Notes: generated from the sequence alone by a model not told the origin. Positions 12,366-22,154 are shown, counted from the stretch's first letter. The stretch: DNA of 64,000 bases from Zoroaster sp. YZ-2022 (GCA_029582265.1 CM055820.1:18682485-18746484); one strand, 5' to 3'. Numbers and translations are program-made.

Positions 12366-12877
12366 ATCCGCATATGAAACAGCGGCCGCGTCTGTCACAG
12401 TCTCTGGCAATGTGTCCAGGTTGCTGGCATATTTTGCATGTTCTCTGCTGCCCACGGTGTCTGACTAAAAAAATAAAAAATAAAAAATAAATAAATGAGA
12501 AGGCTTCGCACTCCGTTTTCTATGGTGTTGTCGAAATCATGATGTTGTCGCCGAACATTAGCCACTGTGCCGTACTGCATAAGAGCATTTAAAACTACAT
12601 TGTCGCTCATTTCATAGGGTGCTTTGACGTATCTACCACAGAGTTGAAAACATCTGCTCTTTCGCATTCTATTAGCATTCAATTCAAATTAAGTCCCCTT
12701 GTTGCTATGTCTTCACAACAGCGTTCATTGTTTAGTGTTACGTTGTACCATGGAGGAAGGAAATGGTTGTACCAGCCATTGTCCAACTCAGCGATACATT
12801 TTACAGAATTGTTGACGTTTAACTCTTCGTATATATATATGGCATTGTTCTCCTTAACAAAGAATCGTATGGTATTT
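12330..12877 (-). pseudogene. Zinc-knuckle ORF, downstream part, interrupted by Element A
   Basis: On the minus strand the stretch from 12877 downward reads as protein (NTIRFFVKEN, ELDNGWYN), then MSDNVVLNALMQYGTVANV, then a CCHC zinc knuckle, C-K-I-C-x4-H-x4-C, at about 12438-12395, followed by the start of a second knuckle (CFIC). Frames change several times, including at an AT-rich insertion at 12470-12495. The reading frame entering from 28841 joins this one at the Element A target site. It resembles a gag/ORF1-like or ZCCHC3-like nucleic-acid-binding protein; which of these is not settled. The gene was probably already decaying. Confidence 0.6.
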
Positions 12878-12882
12878 GGTCG
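12878..12882. repeat. 5-bp target site duplication of Element A, left
   Basis: GGTCG immediately before the element end, matched by GGTCG at 28836-28840. Confidence 0.85.
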
Positions 12883-13199
12883 AGTAGTATGTCAGATGCC
12901 GGTCCTGGACCAAGTACCCAAAAAATGATTTTTTTAAATAAATTTGTTGGGTAGTAGTAGGGGCGTGACTGTTATAAGAAATAAAAAAGGGAGGGGGTTG
13001 TGTGTGAGATGTTGATGACGTGATCAAAAATAGTTGATGACGTCATAGGTTGTTTTCTGATAACATCGGCGCAAGACGCTACTCAGCAAAACAAAAAATT
13101 TTTAAATTGATTCAAAATAATTTAGAAAAAAAGATATTGTTTTTAGTCGATAAAAAATTTAAAAACATTTTAAGATTATGTAGATGAATAGTAAAGATG
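12883..13199 (+). repeat. Element A left terminal inverted repeat with promoter
   Basis: It matches the reverse complement of 28521-28835 nearly base for base from AGTAGTATGTCAG through the Zn-ribbon start codon; even the first codons ATGACGACA are shared by the Zn-ribbon gene and PolB. Internal motifs include two GTTGATGACGT copies, the second part of the palindrome TGACGTCA. The repeat should carry the replication origin and the promoters of both inward-reading terminal genes (inference). Confidence 0.85.
13038..13045. promoter_or_regulatory. CRE-like palindrome in left terminal repeat
   Basis: TGACGTCA, a perfect match to the CREB/ATF octamer, about 150 bp upstream of the Zn-ribbon start, with a mirror copy at 28673-28680 upstream of PolB. 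Binding is not shown; the octamer is also common in the unrelated array at 605-1835. Confidence 0.35.
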
Positions 13200-13506
13200 A
13201 CGACAGAAAATGTAAAAACGATTGTTCCATGCAAATGGCTTTTAGTCGGCAAAACAGACAAGTGTTGTATACCCAGCGTACCTGGTAAGGAATATTGCGC
13301 GCAACATGAGTGGCGTATACGACATGGGAAAAGTATACCAGTCGCGTGTAAAAGATGTAAAAATGGTACAAAAACAAAGACGAAAATATGTACTAAATGC
13401 GGTAATGTATTAAAAAATAATTTTTTTAAAGCGCTTAGAAGGTAGAGCTAAACGAAATTATAATTTGGTGATGAAAGAGTTGTTAGAAAAAACGACTCGA
13501 TTATAG
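13197..13506 (+). pseudogene. Zn-ribbon small basic protein (Element A)
   Basis: The start ATGACGACA lies at the inner edge of the terminal repeat. The protein has an N-terminal CKW...KCC pair, a YCAQH segment, then CKRCKNGTKT and CTKCG, i.e. at least three Cys-pair knuckles able to bind zinc, in a Lys/Arg-rich chain of about 100 residues. The homolog in Element B (47466-47766) keeps every Cys. The open frame ends at 13445 because of a one-base shift in a T run near 13425; homologous sequence (NLVMKELLEK) continues in the next frame to 13506. Function unknown; a nucleic-acid-binding or transcription role is plausible given its promoter-proximal position. Confidence 0.7.
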
Positions 13507-13942
13507 TATATTTAAAAAATTAAAAAATTAAATTATACGGGGGAGGTTTATCAATTACCTGCTCCGCTATTTGCGAAGCGGGTTTTATTTCATCGCAGGA
13601 TTTTTCTACGGTATAGTTTACTTTAAACTCAAAAGTTTTTCTATAAGATCTTTTTTTTCTTTATCTAAGTCGGCGACGGCTTTTGACCTCTGTATCGACG
13701 ACGGCATTAGGAGTAAATTTTGTTCGAATGTTTTCTTTCATTCGACAAAATTTGTCTCGCTCTTGACAGATTAAAGTAAATTCTTCTTGACTTATTACAC
13801 CGTCTTCGATGGCTTTCGAAACGTGGTTTTCGATAGTATTGAGTTTACTTTCGGCTAAAACTCTAATCTCGTTGTGTTTTTTTGCTTTTTTATCGAGTTT
13901 GGATTTTGCGTATCTGATGGCAAAGGTCATACCACCTAGTCC

Positions 13943-14428
13943 CAGTGGCGTAGCTAGCGGGGGGCAGGGGGGGGGGCGGCCGCCCCCCCTGGCTCCAGTT
14001 CCAGAATAAGTGGGCCCACCCCTAACACATGCGAATTTTTTTCACATGCTTATGGGACTGATGACGGGCCCACCAGCAGGCAGGACTATACAGGCAGGGC
14101 CGGATTTAGACCTTGAGAGGCCCGGGGCACTTCAGGTTCGGGGGCCCCTCGACATAGAAATTAAATTACATGACAAATAAAAAATGAACTAAAATGAATG
14201 ATAAACCGCATTTCTTCGAAAAAAATATAAAACTAATTTTATAATTATTACATTTTTTTTTTATAAAGGAAGTCCTTAGTCTGGGGGCCCTCTGGCAGGG
14301 GGGCCCGGGGCAATTGCCCCCTTTGCCCCCTTATAAATCCGGCCCTGTATACAGGGCCGCTTTTACATAAGGTGGGCCCCTGGGATCCTATTCGCCCCCC
14401 CTGGCGAACATAGCCAGCTACGCCACTG
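13943..14428. mobile_element. Outer hAT-type MITE inserted in the late-domain gene
   Basis: 486 bp with terminal inverted repeats CAGTGGCGTAGCTAG / CTAGCTACGCCACTG (one base off at the right side) and a perfect 8-bp target duplication CCTAGTCC at 13935-13942 and 14429-14436. Eight-base duplications and CAGxG ends are typical of hAT elements. No transposase, so non-autonomous. Confidence 0.9.
14095..14347. mobile_element. Inner hAT-type MITE nested in the outer one
   Basis: 253 bp with ends CAGGGCCGGATTTA / TAAATCCGGCCCTG and a perfect 8-bp duplication TATACAGG at 14087-14094 and 14348-14355. GC-rich interior with GGGGCCC runs. It inserted after the outer MITE. Confidence 0.9.
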
Positions 14429-14782
14429 CCTAGTCCTAAAGCGAGTCCTTCTAAAACGAATCCGACGGGCGATGCTACGACGGTAGCTATACTGGCGATT
14501 CCGACCCCTCCCGCTCCCATACAGCCCAATTCAGCGAGAGTTTCTACGATACTACAAGTTTTTAAAATTTTATTATATTTTTATACGTTTTTTCGCGCTC
14601 GTTTCTCTCTTTTAAAATTTCTTTTTGAATGTCGTTTATTTTTTGCAAACGAAACGCATCGACGTTAAACTCTTCGCCATTGTTAAAAGGATTTGTAGTT
14701 GGCAATGTTGGATAAATTCTCGTCGTTTCTGCGGAGACACTCATTATTTCTAATAATAAACAAGATTATAATTTATTTTAAA

Positions 14783-15202
14783 CTAACGGCCAAGTATTAA
14801 CTTTTATATCGTAACATATTCCAGTTTCTATAGAGCCTAAAAAGCTCGCTCGCAGAAAAACTTTTTTGTTGTGGTTGGTATTTTCTATTTTGAAGCAAAT
14901 TTTGCATTCAAAAAGCTTTGCTTCGCCATCATCCTGAAAATAAATATGCAAATTTTGATTAACGTTAAAAAATCTGTATAATCCGGGTTTATGTCTTGTT
15001 TTAAAGTATTAAAATAAACATTTTCACCTTGAATTATTTTAGTATAAGTTGTATATTTTGTTATCTGCTCAAAGAATGCAAACTTTGGAAAACAAATGTG
15101 TCCTTCAGTTTTTACATCGATGTTTTTATTAGAAACGCTATCGCTAGACGAGACTCGTTCGTTTTTTTGAGCTTTTCGACTAGGACCGTAAATACTCGCC
15201 AT
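14783..15202 (-). pseudogene. MASIYGP-tag protein 1 (Element A)
   Basis: Starts MASIYGPSRKAQK; the middle is variable; the C-terminus (in a shifted frame near 14860-14785) reads ASFFGSIETGICYDI, matching the end of the Element B counterpart at 48836-49357. One frame covers 14885-15202, the rest is frameshifted, and the protein is shorter than in B. It sits in a run of four minus-strand genes and is a paralog of the next gene, with which it shares the N-terminal tag and the C-terminal ASFFG...ICF motif. Function not known; a capsid-attached spike or fibre-like protein is one possibility. Confidence 0.65.
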
Positions 15203-15265
15203 ATTTATATATATTTTATTATTTTCTTTTTGTCGTTATACGCGCGTTTACGACAAGGGTAAACT

Positions 15266-15766
15266 TTAAATTTTTATATTGAAACAGATTTTAGTATTTA
15301 CAGCGCCGAAAAAGCTCGCTTCTACAAAAACTTTTACAGCGGCGTCTCCGCTCGCTTCTTGCGTTTTGTAGCACATTTCGTATTCTAAATGCTGCGGTTG
15401 ATTATTAAAAACAAAATGTTTATTTCGAGCCGGAGAAGGAATATGATATACATATGCTTCGAAATTACGCGTCGCTAACTGCGAAAAAATATCATCGACT
15501 TTTACAAAATTTGTAAAAATTGTACAGAATGTAGGTGGATTGTTAAACATAAAAAATGGTAGTTTAAGCACACCGTGCCATCCTAGTGTAACGCTAAATT
15601 TTTCGACTAAAGGTATCGTTTGTAAAATTTCACTCGGCTCGACGTAGCCGTGGTGCTCATAAATGTACAGATTTTGTTGTTGTTGTTGTTGTTGTTGTAT
15701 AACGTTACCGACGACAACTACGTCGCTTTTTTGAGCTTTTCGAGTAGGACCGTAAATACTCGCCAT
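15266..15766 (-). CDS. MASIYGP-tag protein 2 (Element A)
   Basis: 166 residues, intact. It begins MASIYGPTRKAQKSD, followed by a poly-Gln tract (CAA repeat, about residues 24-31), then EHHGYVEPSEIL, a beta-rich body (SVTLGWHGVLKLPFFMF), and the end VEASFFGAVNTKICFNIKI. The Element B homolog (49381-49874) preserves this layout without the poly-Q. The seven-residue N-terminus is identical in all four copies, while the bodies diverge strongly. No known domain recognised. Position among structural genes suggests a virion surface or attachment component, an inference from context and architecture only. Confidence 0.7.
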   Translation of the reverse strand: MASIYGPTRKAQKSDVVVVGNVIQQQQQQQQNLYIYEHHGYVEPSEILQTIPLVEKFSVTLGWHGVLKLPFFMFNNPPTFCTIFTNFVKVDDIFSQLATRNFEAYVYHIPSPARNKHFVFNNQPQHLEYEMCYKTQEASGDAAVKVFVEASFFGAVNTKICFNIKI

Positions 15767-15790
15767 ATTTATATTATCGCATTAATTTTT

Positions 15791-16486
15791 TTATTTAATT
15801 TCAAAGGTTAAAAAAATTGGCATCCCGCGATTATTTACGGTCCTACCTAATGAATCTTTAAGTTGAAAACTCAATTCGTTAAAAGTACTATTTTAAAGAT
15901 TTTTTCGTAACGGATTAGAATATTCCATCCACATACTTTCTCCCAACGATTTATCTTGTACGGGTACAACGTTTAAAATGGTACAAGGTTTACCGTCGAA
16001 AACATTTTCGCTCGTAGAAATTTGATCGCAATGAATGTATAACATTTTAAAAGGTTGCAAATCGAGTCTTCTTCCTACGTGCTCTCCCTCACCTAAAAAT
16101 ACATTGTCAAATCCGAGTAAATTAGCTAATCCCGACGAAAATTTAATTATTCGTTTTTGTTGAGTAATAGTTATAAAAGATTTGCCGATTTTTTCATCGA
16201 TGACGAACGTGAGCCAAGGAGTGTTTTTTAAGATAATGTCGATAATTTCGTTAATGTTATAAAGTCCGGGTTCGATAAACTCGAGCTCTTCTTCTTCCCT
16301 TTGCTCGTTTCTTTCGTTTATCCAACTTTTCCATCGCCATATTCTTTCTTTTTTACGCACGTTATAGTAGCCGACCCAAATGCTAACGCTAATTAAAGAA
16401 ATAGCGAGTTGTCCGTTTTGATTATCGATCGTATTATTTAACGAGATTGTATTATTTAAATTTTTAATTTCGATCGTATGATGCAT
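15791..16486 (-). pseudogene. Conserved structural-type protein, jelly-roll candidate (Element A)
   Basis: Starts at 16486 (MHHTIEI). N-terminal part VWVGYYNVRKKERI-like, then EPGLYNINEIIDII, SSGLANLLGF, a beta-rich LQPFKMLYIHCDQIS, LNVVPVQDKSLGESM and NPLRK. A stop follows at about 15893, and the conserved end (FNELSFQLKDS... to TFEIK) continues in the same direction to 15791. The Element B homolog has the same blocks. The repeated short beta segments fit a jelly-roll or fibre-like virion protein, but no hallmark residue proves it. It is transcribed divergently from the gene at 16523 with only 36 bp between starts. Confidence 0.6.
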
Positions 16487-16522
16487 TTTAATATTTAAAA
16501 TTTATAATTGTATTATAATAAA
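16487..16522. promoter_or_regulatory. Divergent promoter region (Element A)
   Basis: 36 bp, almost entirely A/T, separating two start codons that point away from each other; it must hold or overlap signals for both gene blocks. Element B has the same arrangement (50558-50586). No specific box is identifiable. Confidence 0.5.
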
Positions 16523-17937
16523 ATGTTAATTCCACAAGCGTTTAAAAGCAATTTATCGAAACGGTATCCTCAATCTGGAAATTTTACGCCCGCTAATAAT
16601 ATTACTTTTAACGATTTGACGAATATAGATATATACGTTAACGAGAATGAGTTTTTTAATGTACAACTCGATAATGTTTTTGAAAAATATAGGTTGCCTA
16701 AGGTTCGTAGTCAAAAGGTCGTAAACGATTGGAATTTTAGTCCGCTAAAGTTTTATCAGAATCAAATAAATTTTGTAACGTGGTGCAGTACGACGGGATG
16801 CGGCGTGAGTTATAAACATTTGTTTCATTCAAACTCGATGATTCGTATTTTTTTTTAGATTTCACGTCTATTATCAAATTAGACGATTGCTAAAAGAAAT
16901 GAGCTGCCTTCGAAAACAATATAGATATTGCCGCGTATAATAAAATATGCGATGAATTTCACGTTTCGTCAGTCTCTAATTGGAAGCAACGAGTCGACGC
17001 GCACAGCAATGGACTAGGCACCGCTTATTTTTGGCGTAACATCGGTAAAAGATACGATCCGGTACCCGGACACGACTACGATAATTCTATTATTGGCGAC
17101 CCTAGTCCTAAACCAATTCCCCTCGACCACCTCCCCTCGAACTTTACAAAGGGCGAAAGACGAATGGCTTTCGACGACGGTGTACATAATCGTAAAGAAC
17201 ATACCATCAAAGTCGGTTACATTTTACAATCTACCGCCACGGAGCTCGCTTGGGATAAATTTATACTCGACGAACCTCAAGGTTTTACGGATATAGGTAC
17301 GGAGCGAATCAACGATTCTATAAGAACGTACGTTTACGCGATGTTGGGGGCTCAAGCTCAAACGAAAACTGGAATTCTAGAGCCCGGCACCGGTTTAGAC
17401 GCGAAAAGAGAATTTAAAAAAATTCTCGATGCTAAGATCGATTCTCCGGTCGATTTACAATCTAGTATTCAACGATATCAAGATTCTTTGCAATACGCTC
17501 GTTCTCAATTAAATTTTGTCATCGGTGAAAATTTATACTTGATGCCGAGCGACATGAATTTGCGAATAGGTACGTACGCTGGATACAATAATAATATTTT
17601 GATCGCCACGTCGGATCTATCGCTCGGTTCGAATCTCGATACGAATTCGACACCTATACCGTGTATACCTGAGAGCATCGATGCTCAACCGTCGTTAAAA
17701 ACACCGACGATCATCGACGACGAAAATATAGCCGACTCGCCTCCTATCGTTCCTACTTTACCGACAGTAGATACTCAACCGATAGTTGACGATATAACGC
17801 AAAGCCCATCATCATCATCATCATCTTTTGTAAATCGAGATGCTACTCACGAAGATGAAAAAAATTCTATAATTTTTGGTTTCGCGATTATTACAGGAGT
17901 AGTAGTTTTAATTTACGAGTTGTCGACTTTTTATTGA
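16523..17937 (+). pseudogene. Membrane-anchored minor capsid/penton-like protein (Element A)
   Basis: Starts MLIPQAFKSN. The first frame ends at 16858 with TAG right after a nine-T run (16848-16856). Conserved sequence RFHVYYQIRRLLKE continues in the +1 frame, exactly as in Element B. A further indel near 16905 shifts to the frame that reads WKQRV...NGLGTAY, then GFTDIGTERINDSIRTYVYA, SPVDLQSSIQRYQD and LYLMPSDMNLRIG. The C-terminus has an acidic/Pro/Ser linker and a single transmembrane segment (IIFGFAIITGVVVLIYEL) ending at 17937. Size (about 450 codons) and place suggest a minor capsid or penton role; this is inferred from context, not from a recognised fold. Confidence 0.6.
16848..16858 (+). 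promoter_or_regulatory. Candidate +1 frameshift site (Element A)
   Basis: T9 run followed by AG, so frame zero meets a TAG stop while the next base forward restores a conserved reading frame. The same layout exists at 50913-50922 in Element B. Alternative: an extra T from slippage or sequencing error. Confidence 0.4.
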
Positions 17938-19311
17938 CGCTGTATATAAGTTAAAATTAAAACTCCGACTCCCACCAAGACTATCCGCAGGTGTTCCGCG
18001 GCATATCCGACTACTTTCGAAATTGTCGTAAATAACCAACTTAGCACCGATCCGATAATAGCGGGTAAAGCACCCAAAACTTTTACTCCGAGTTTTTTTA
18101 AAGCAAATCCAATAGATGTTTTAAAGTTTTTTGTATCCAGTCTTTTACCGATGTTGCGCCACCGCCTCCACCAGGCGGTGGTGGTGGTGGAGGTGCGGGT
18201 GGTTTAGGCTTGTGTGTAGGCTGTGGTTTAAGCTTGAGTGTGGGTGGTGGCGCTACGGCATCACTGATTGCTTTGATGATAAATGCGATGGTCATACTAA
18301 AGGCCGTTAATAAACTAGCGATCGTTATGCCTTGTTCTCTAAATAAAGTTTAAATTTTTTCGCCTAAAGTGACGTCTACTTTAATCATTTTTTCGATCGT
18401 TTCTTTAATTCTGTTGATTTGACTACGAAGAGCGCCATCGCGTTGATTTATTTCATATAATATAGTTCGTTCATCGTCTCGTAAGTATTTCAGCCTTTCA
18501 CGTATATTCTCGGTTTCTTGAGTATCTTCATCATCTCGATCTCGAGCGTTTACGTATTCTTTTTCAACTTGTTTGATTTCTTCGACAATTGCGTTCTTTT
18601 TAGCGATAAGGTATAATTGTTCTCCTCGCATCTTTTGCATGATTCTATCTAAAGATACCACCTCTCTCCACCGAATTATAAAATTTGTTTGAGTTTCTCT
18701 ATCTTCCGTTAAAAGAACGGTATCCGCCTCTAAAATAGAAGCATTTATATTTTCCGCTTGTTTTACGCGTTGTTCCGGTATAGATGGTAACTTTCGACTT
18801 GTTTCTGTTGTAAGAGGCGATCTATCGATAACAATCGTCGGTGTTAATGGTCTTTCTGTCTCTTTTACAACATATTCTATAGCCTCTCTACTTTCTTCCG
18901 AGATTATTGGTTTCGGTAAACTTAAAAGTTCGTAAAATAAATCTTTACCACCATTTCTTACATTTTTAAAAGTAGATTCCGAAATTTTTTTTTTCATCTC
19001 TTTGTCTTTTATGTTAGTTAACCGCACATGTTCACCGTCTTCTTTTATAAACCAAAGTATTCCGCGATCGTATCTAAATTTACTATAGTGTCTTTCGACG
19101 TTTAGATACTTGAGTTGTTTGTAAAAAGCATCAACGGCATCTTCGTTACTTTTATAATAGTTTCTACTACTGATGGGTTCGTCCCAATTAGTATCCAATT
19201 GGGTGTTCACGTTACCATCTTCGATATCATCATCATCATATATATCATTAGCATCTTGAAAGTCATCACCACCTCAGTCATCACCAGTCATGAGTACCCT
19301 CCTTCAGCCAT
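17931..19311 (-). pseudogene. Coiled-coil, proline-rich membrane protein (Element A)
   Basis: Homolog of 51929-53575. Start MAEGG at 19311, then a stop within seven codons; the main frame covers 19210-18350 with a charged, heptad-like middle (EEIKQVEKEYVNARD, ERTILYEINQRDG). A frameshift occurs near 18350 (GEKI then stop). The hydrophobic segment follows at 18320-18250, then a Pro-rich linker with a PPPPPPP run, then the amphipathic C-terminus WIQKTLKHLLDLL at 18150-18098 and beyond to 17931 in another frame. It overlaps the preceding plus-strand gene tail-to-tail by 7 bases. Probably a virion-associated membrane protein; function not known. Confidence 0.65.
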
Positions 19312-19329
19312 ACTATTTACAATTAGTTT

Positions 19330-19772
19330 TTATCTTTTTTTAAATAATTTATAACTCGCGTAGCCTACTATCGTCATACCTAAAACGATGAATAAAATTT
19401 CTCGAGTTTTTGATCTTTGCTCGGAACGTAAACATTTTCTAGTTTAGGTTCGTCGTATAAATCTTTCGGTAAATAAAGTTGTTTACCGGTAACGTTATAA
19501 TATTCATTCATCGCTTCGTCAATGTTGTTAAATGTTTTTGTAGCGTTCGTTTCTTTTACGAGTCGTTCATTTAAATAATTTAGATATTTTAAGCGCTTTT
19601 TAGACCACTCGTCTCTCGCTTTCGTGAGTTGTTCTAGCGCTAAATCGTGCCTTTTTCGTTCGTTTTTAGCATCGTCTTTATGTAAACTACTAAATAAAAC
19701 ATTTGATCCGCTAAAAGCTAACGCGTTAGTTACAGCGCCTCCGATCATCATCGCTATCGTCACCAATGCCAT
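19330..19772 (-). pseudogene. Short membrane protein with helical body (Element A)
   Basis: MALVTIAMMIGGAVTNALAF gives an N-terminal hydrophobic segment with small-residue pattern, then a charged helix (KRHDLALEQLTKARDEWSKKR), NNIDEAMNEYY and the conserved DEPKLENVYVPS. The frame ends at 19380, but the C-terminal transmembrane helix seen in Element B (LFIILGMSIVGYASYKLF) is present one frame over down to 19330, so a one-base change truncated it. Genes of this type accompany the major capsid gene in Maverick/adintovirus-like elements, and the neighbour at 19836 fits. Function unknown. Confidence 0.7.
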
Positions 19773-19835
19773 TTTTATAATTTATAATACTTTTTTTTTT
19801 AAATAAAAAATAAAATAATGTCTATACTATAAAAT

Positions 19836-21009
19836 ATGAGTCGAGTGTACGGAGATAAACTAAATCCGTACAGAAAATTAAGAGAACCTTTCGGTTTAAA
19901 AGGAATACGACAAAAAGTTGTCATTACAAACAATCCGAGTACAATCACCGAAAATCAATTACTCACGGTTCGTTTTCCAAATTTAGGAAATAACGACCTC
20001 ATCGTTCCCGATACGTCCAGATTAGCTTTCAACATTAAACTCGAATCCGATAACGACGATTCGAGAACGATAGTACATAATATAGGCAGAGCCGCCGTAA
20101 ATAATATAATCATTAAAATGGAAGGAAATGAAATATTTAGTTTAGACGATGCGGACGTATTCAATTGTTACAAAGACGAGTGGTTGACGAAAGATTAACG
20201 AGAAAATCTAGCCTACCAAGGAATCAAAAATGCTAACGTGAGTAAATTAAGAGTAAATGCCAGCGACGGCGTTCCCACCGGTAATGGAGGAAAAGACAAA
20301 GCGGGATAGGTGATCGGTTGACTTACGAACTCGAGTTTAATAAATTTTCTAAAGTGATTAAAAGCACGGACGATAATGCTAAATATATCATAAGCGGAAT
20401 TTCTTTAGAATTCGAAATCGTTCACATGCCCCATCTCGCGCAAATGATTAAAAAATCAATATAGCAACAAGTTGGCGATATTGTACGATAGAGTTTTGAG
20501 ACAAACGGGATACGACGTGGAATATAAATCTAAATACGCCGGCAAAAAGCATGAAAGGAATATTGTTTTTATTCAAAGAACCCGACGTAAAAGAATCGAA
20601 CAAGTTTTACAATCCAAAAATCGATAAAGTTTCGATTACTATCGAAGGAGTTCCCAATCAACTTTACGCGCAAGGAATGCGCAGGTATCAACACTGGGAA
20701 GAAATTCAAAAATATTTCGGAGATTCTAGAAAAGAACACGGCATGCGAGTGACCAAAGCTTTAAATTTATCCAACGTAAAATAAGCCGATTATTTACTAA
20801 ATAGATACGGTTTGTTTTTAGATATGAGAAGCATCGACGACAACAAAATTCACGGAAGCGGAAGGCGAGTAGAAAACTTATCCGAAGAAATTACTATTCA
20901 AATGGATAAAGAAGCGAAAACCGCGGGTGAATTATACCTCTACAGTTTTATCATCATGGACGCGCAACTCAATATCGAAAACGGACGATTTCATAGCGCG
21001 GTGTATTAA
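19836..21009 (+). pseudogene. Major capsid protein-like gene, deleted and broken (Element A)
   Basis: Starts MSRVYGDKLNPYRKLREP. Conserved blocks: VVITNNPSTITENQLLTVRFP, VPDTSRLAFNI, NIGRAAVNNIII, EIFSLDDADVFNCYKDEWLTKD. An in-frame TAA follows at 20196-20198. A deletion of roughly 85 bases near 20306, relative to Element B, removes part of the middle. Later parts (DRLTYELEF; MKGILFLFKEP; NPKIDKVSITIEGVPNQLYA; LDMRSIDDNKIHGSGRR; FIIMDAQLNIENG) are split by a frameshift near 20455 and a stop at 20782-20784. Two beta-rich halves and linkage to the ATPase fit the double jelly-roll capsid protein of Polinton-type elements. Non-functional here. Confidence 0.8.
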
Positions 21010-21049
21010 CATATAGTAAATTTACTCTCTTGTCTATTATTAAAAAAAC

Positions 21050-21661
21050 ATGTTAAAAACCATGTTACCTAGATATCCTCACGCCGCCTTGATTTGCGGA
21101 CAGACCGGATGCAGAAAAACAGAATTTATTTTAAATCTATTACAAAAAGAATATCGTAAATATTTTGAATATATCGTCGTATTATGTCCCACCGTCGCTG
21201 TGGATTGGATTTGGAACGACGAGCGAGTGCACGTCGACGATCTGAGTATGGTCTCGTTAAACAAAGCGATAGAGATTTACAGCGACGTTTTCGAGGGAGA
21301 CGAAACGTTGTTTACCATCGACGACTGCAGCGCTCATAAGGAATTGCAGTATAAAAAATACGACGAGAATAATAAATGCGCGATCAGCCAGTTGGCTTTT
21401 AGCGGAAGACACGCCAACCACAGCTGTTGGATTCTTTCGCAAAAATACAATAGCGTGTTGAAAAGTTTTAGAGAGCAACTAAAGTGGGCGTGTATATTTT
21501 ATTGTAAAGATAGAGACTCGTTCGAAAATTGTTTACGAGAAAATGACGTCATACCTACGAAAGAGTTGAGGATGCGAATGAACGAATTACTCAAACGAGT
21601 CAAACATAGCAAGTTGATTTTAAAAACGGATCAACCTACCGATTACGCGATACTTGATTAA
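21050..21661 (+). CDS. A32-like packaging ATPase, Walker A altered (Element A)
   Basis: 203 residues, open. Start MLKTMLPRYPHAALICG. The P-loop reads GQTGCRKTEF: the Gly before the Lys is Arg, whereas Element B keeps GQTGCGKTEF, so nucleotide binding is probably lost. Walker B is LFTIDD, followed by LAFSGRH and SCWILSQKYN, a sensor-like block typical of FtsK/HerA-family genome-packaging ATPases of the A32 type. About 10 residues after the first beta strand are missing against B. Role in the family: pumping DNA into the capsid. It follows the capsid gene directly on the same strand. Confidence 0.85.
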   Translation: MLKTMLPRYPHAALICGQTGCRKTEFILNLLQKEYRKYFEYIVVLCPTVAVDWIWNDERVHVDDLSMVSLNKAIEIYSDVFEGDETLFTIDDCSAHKELQYKKYDENNKCAISQLAFSGRHANHSCWILSQKYNSVLKSFREQLKWACIFYCKDRDSFENCLRENDVIPTKELRMRMNELLKRVKHSKLILKTDQPTDYAILD

Positions 21662-21664
21662 AAT

Positions 21665-22131
21665 TGTGGGGTTGTAGTAGGTAACTTGTAAGTAACCTGT
21701 ATAGGTCGTAGTAGGTGACCTGTATAGGTCGTAGTAGGTAACCTGTATAGGTCGTAGTAAGTAACCTGTATAGGTCGTAGTAGGTAACTTGTAGGAATTG
21801 TATAGGTCGTAGTAAGTAACCTGTATAGGTCGTAGTAAGTAACTTGTAGGAATTGTATAGGTCGTAGTAAGTAACCTGTATAGGTCGTAGTAAGTAACCT
21901 GTAGGTAACTTGTATAGGTCGTAGTAAGTAACCTGTATAGGTCGTAGTAGGTAACTTGTAGGAATTGTATAGGTTGTAGTAAGTAACCTGTATAGGTCGT
22001 AGTAAGTAACCTGTAGGGAACTTGTATAGGTCGTAGTAAGTAACCTGTATAGGTCGTAGTAAGTAACCTGTAGGTAACTTGTAAGTTATAGTAGGTAACC
22101 TGTATAGGTCGTAGTAGGTAACTTGACTAGA
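21665..22131. repeat. Minisatellite with ATAGGTCGTAG core (Element A)
   Basis: About 15 copies of ATAGGTCGTAG (one reads GGTTGTAG), spaced 22-36 bp by AGTAACCTGT or AGGAATTGT variants. It lies between the ATPase stop and the next small ORF. Element B has a shorter array with a related unit in exactly this place (55970-56119). Confidence 0.95.
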
Positions 22132-22154
22132 TTATAATAAATTTATAGATAAAT

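Larger units (their letters stand above)
13520..14744 (-). pseudogene. Late-domain membrane protein, broken by nested MITEs (Element A)
   Basis: Homolog of 48095-48811. N-terminus (14744-14562) has IYPTL, a YPxL motif, and FRLQKINDIQKE; then a frameshift near 14565. A Gly-rich hydrophobic stretch (MGCMGAGGVGIAS, SPVGFVLEGLALGLG) lies at 14529-14440. The gene is cut at 14436 by the hAT-type insertion and resumes at 13934 with RYAKSKLDKKAKKH and a charged helical part, ending DKPPPYNL near 13550. The stop is at 13520. Both the N-terminal YPxL and C-terminal PPxY motifs are kept in Element B, suggesting selection before the copy died. Likely a virion membrane-active or budding protein (inference). 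Confidence 0.7.

Noticed and set aside
14248..14529. 93-codon frame
   Set aside because: Fusion of late-domain gene sequence with hAT MITE sequence; only the first part is genuine.
21665..22131. CRISPR-like repeat array in Element A
   Set aside because: The intervals between cores are variants of the same repeat, not unique spacers.
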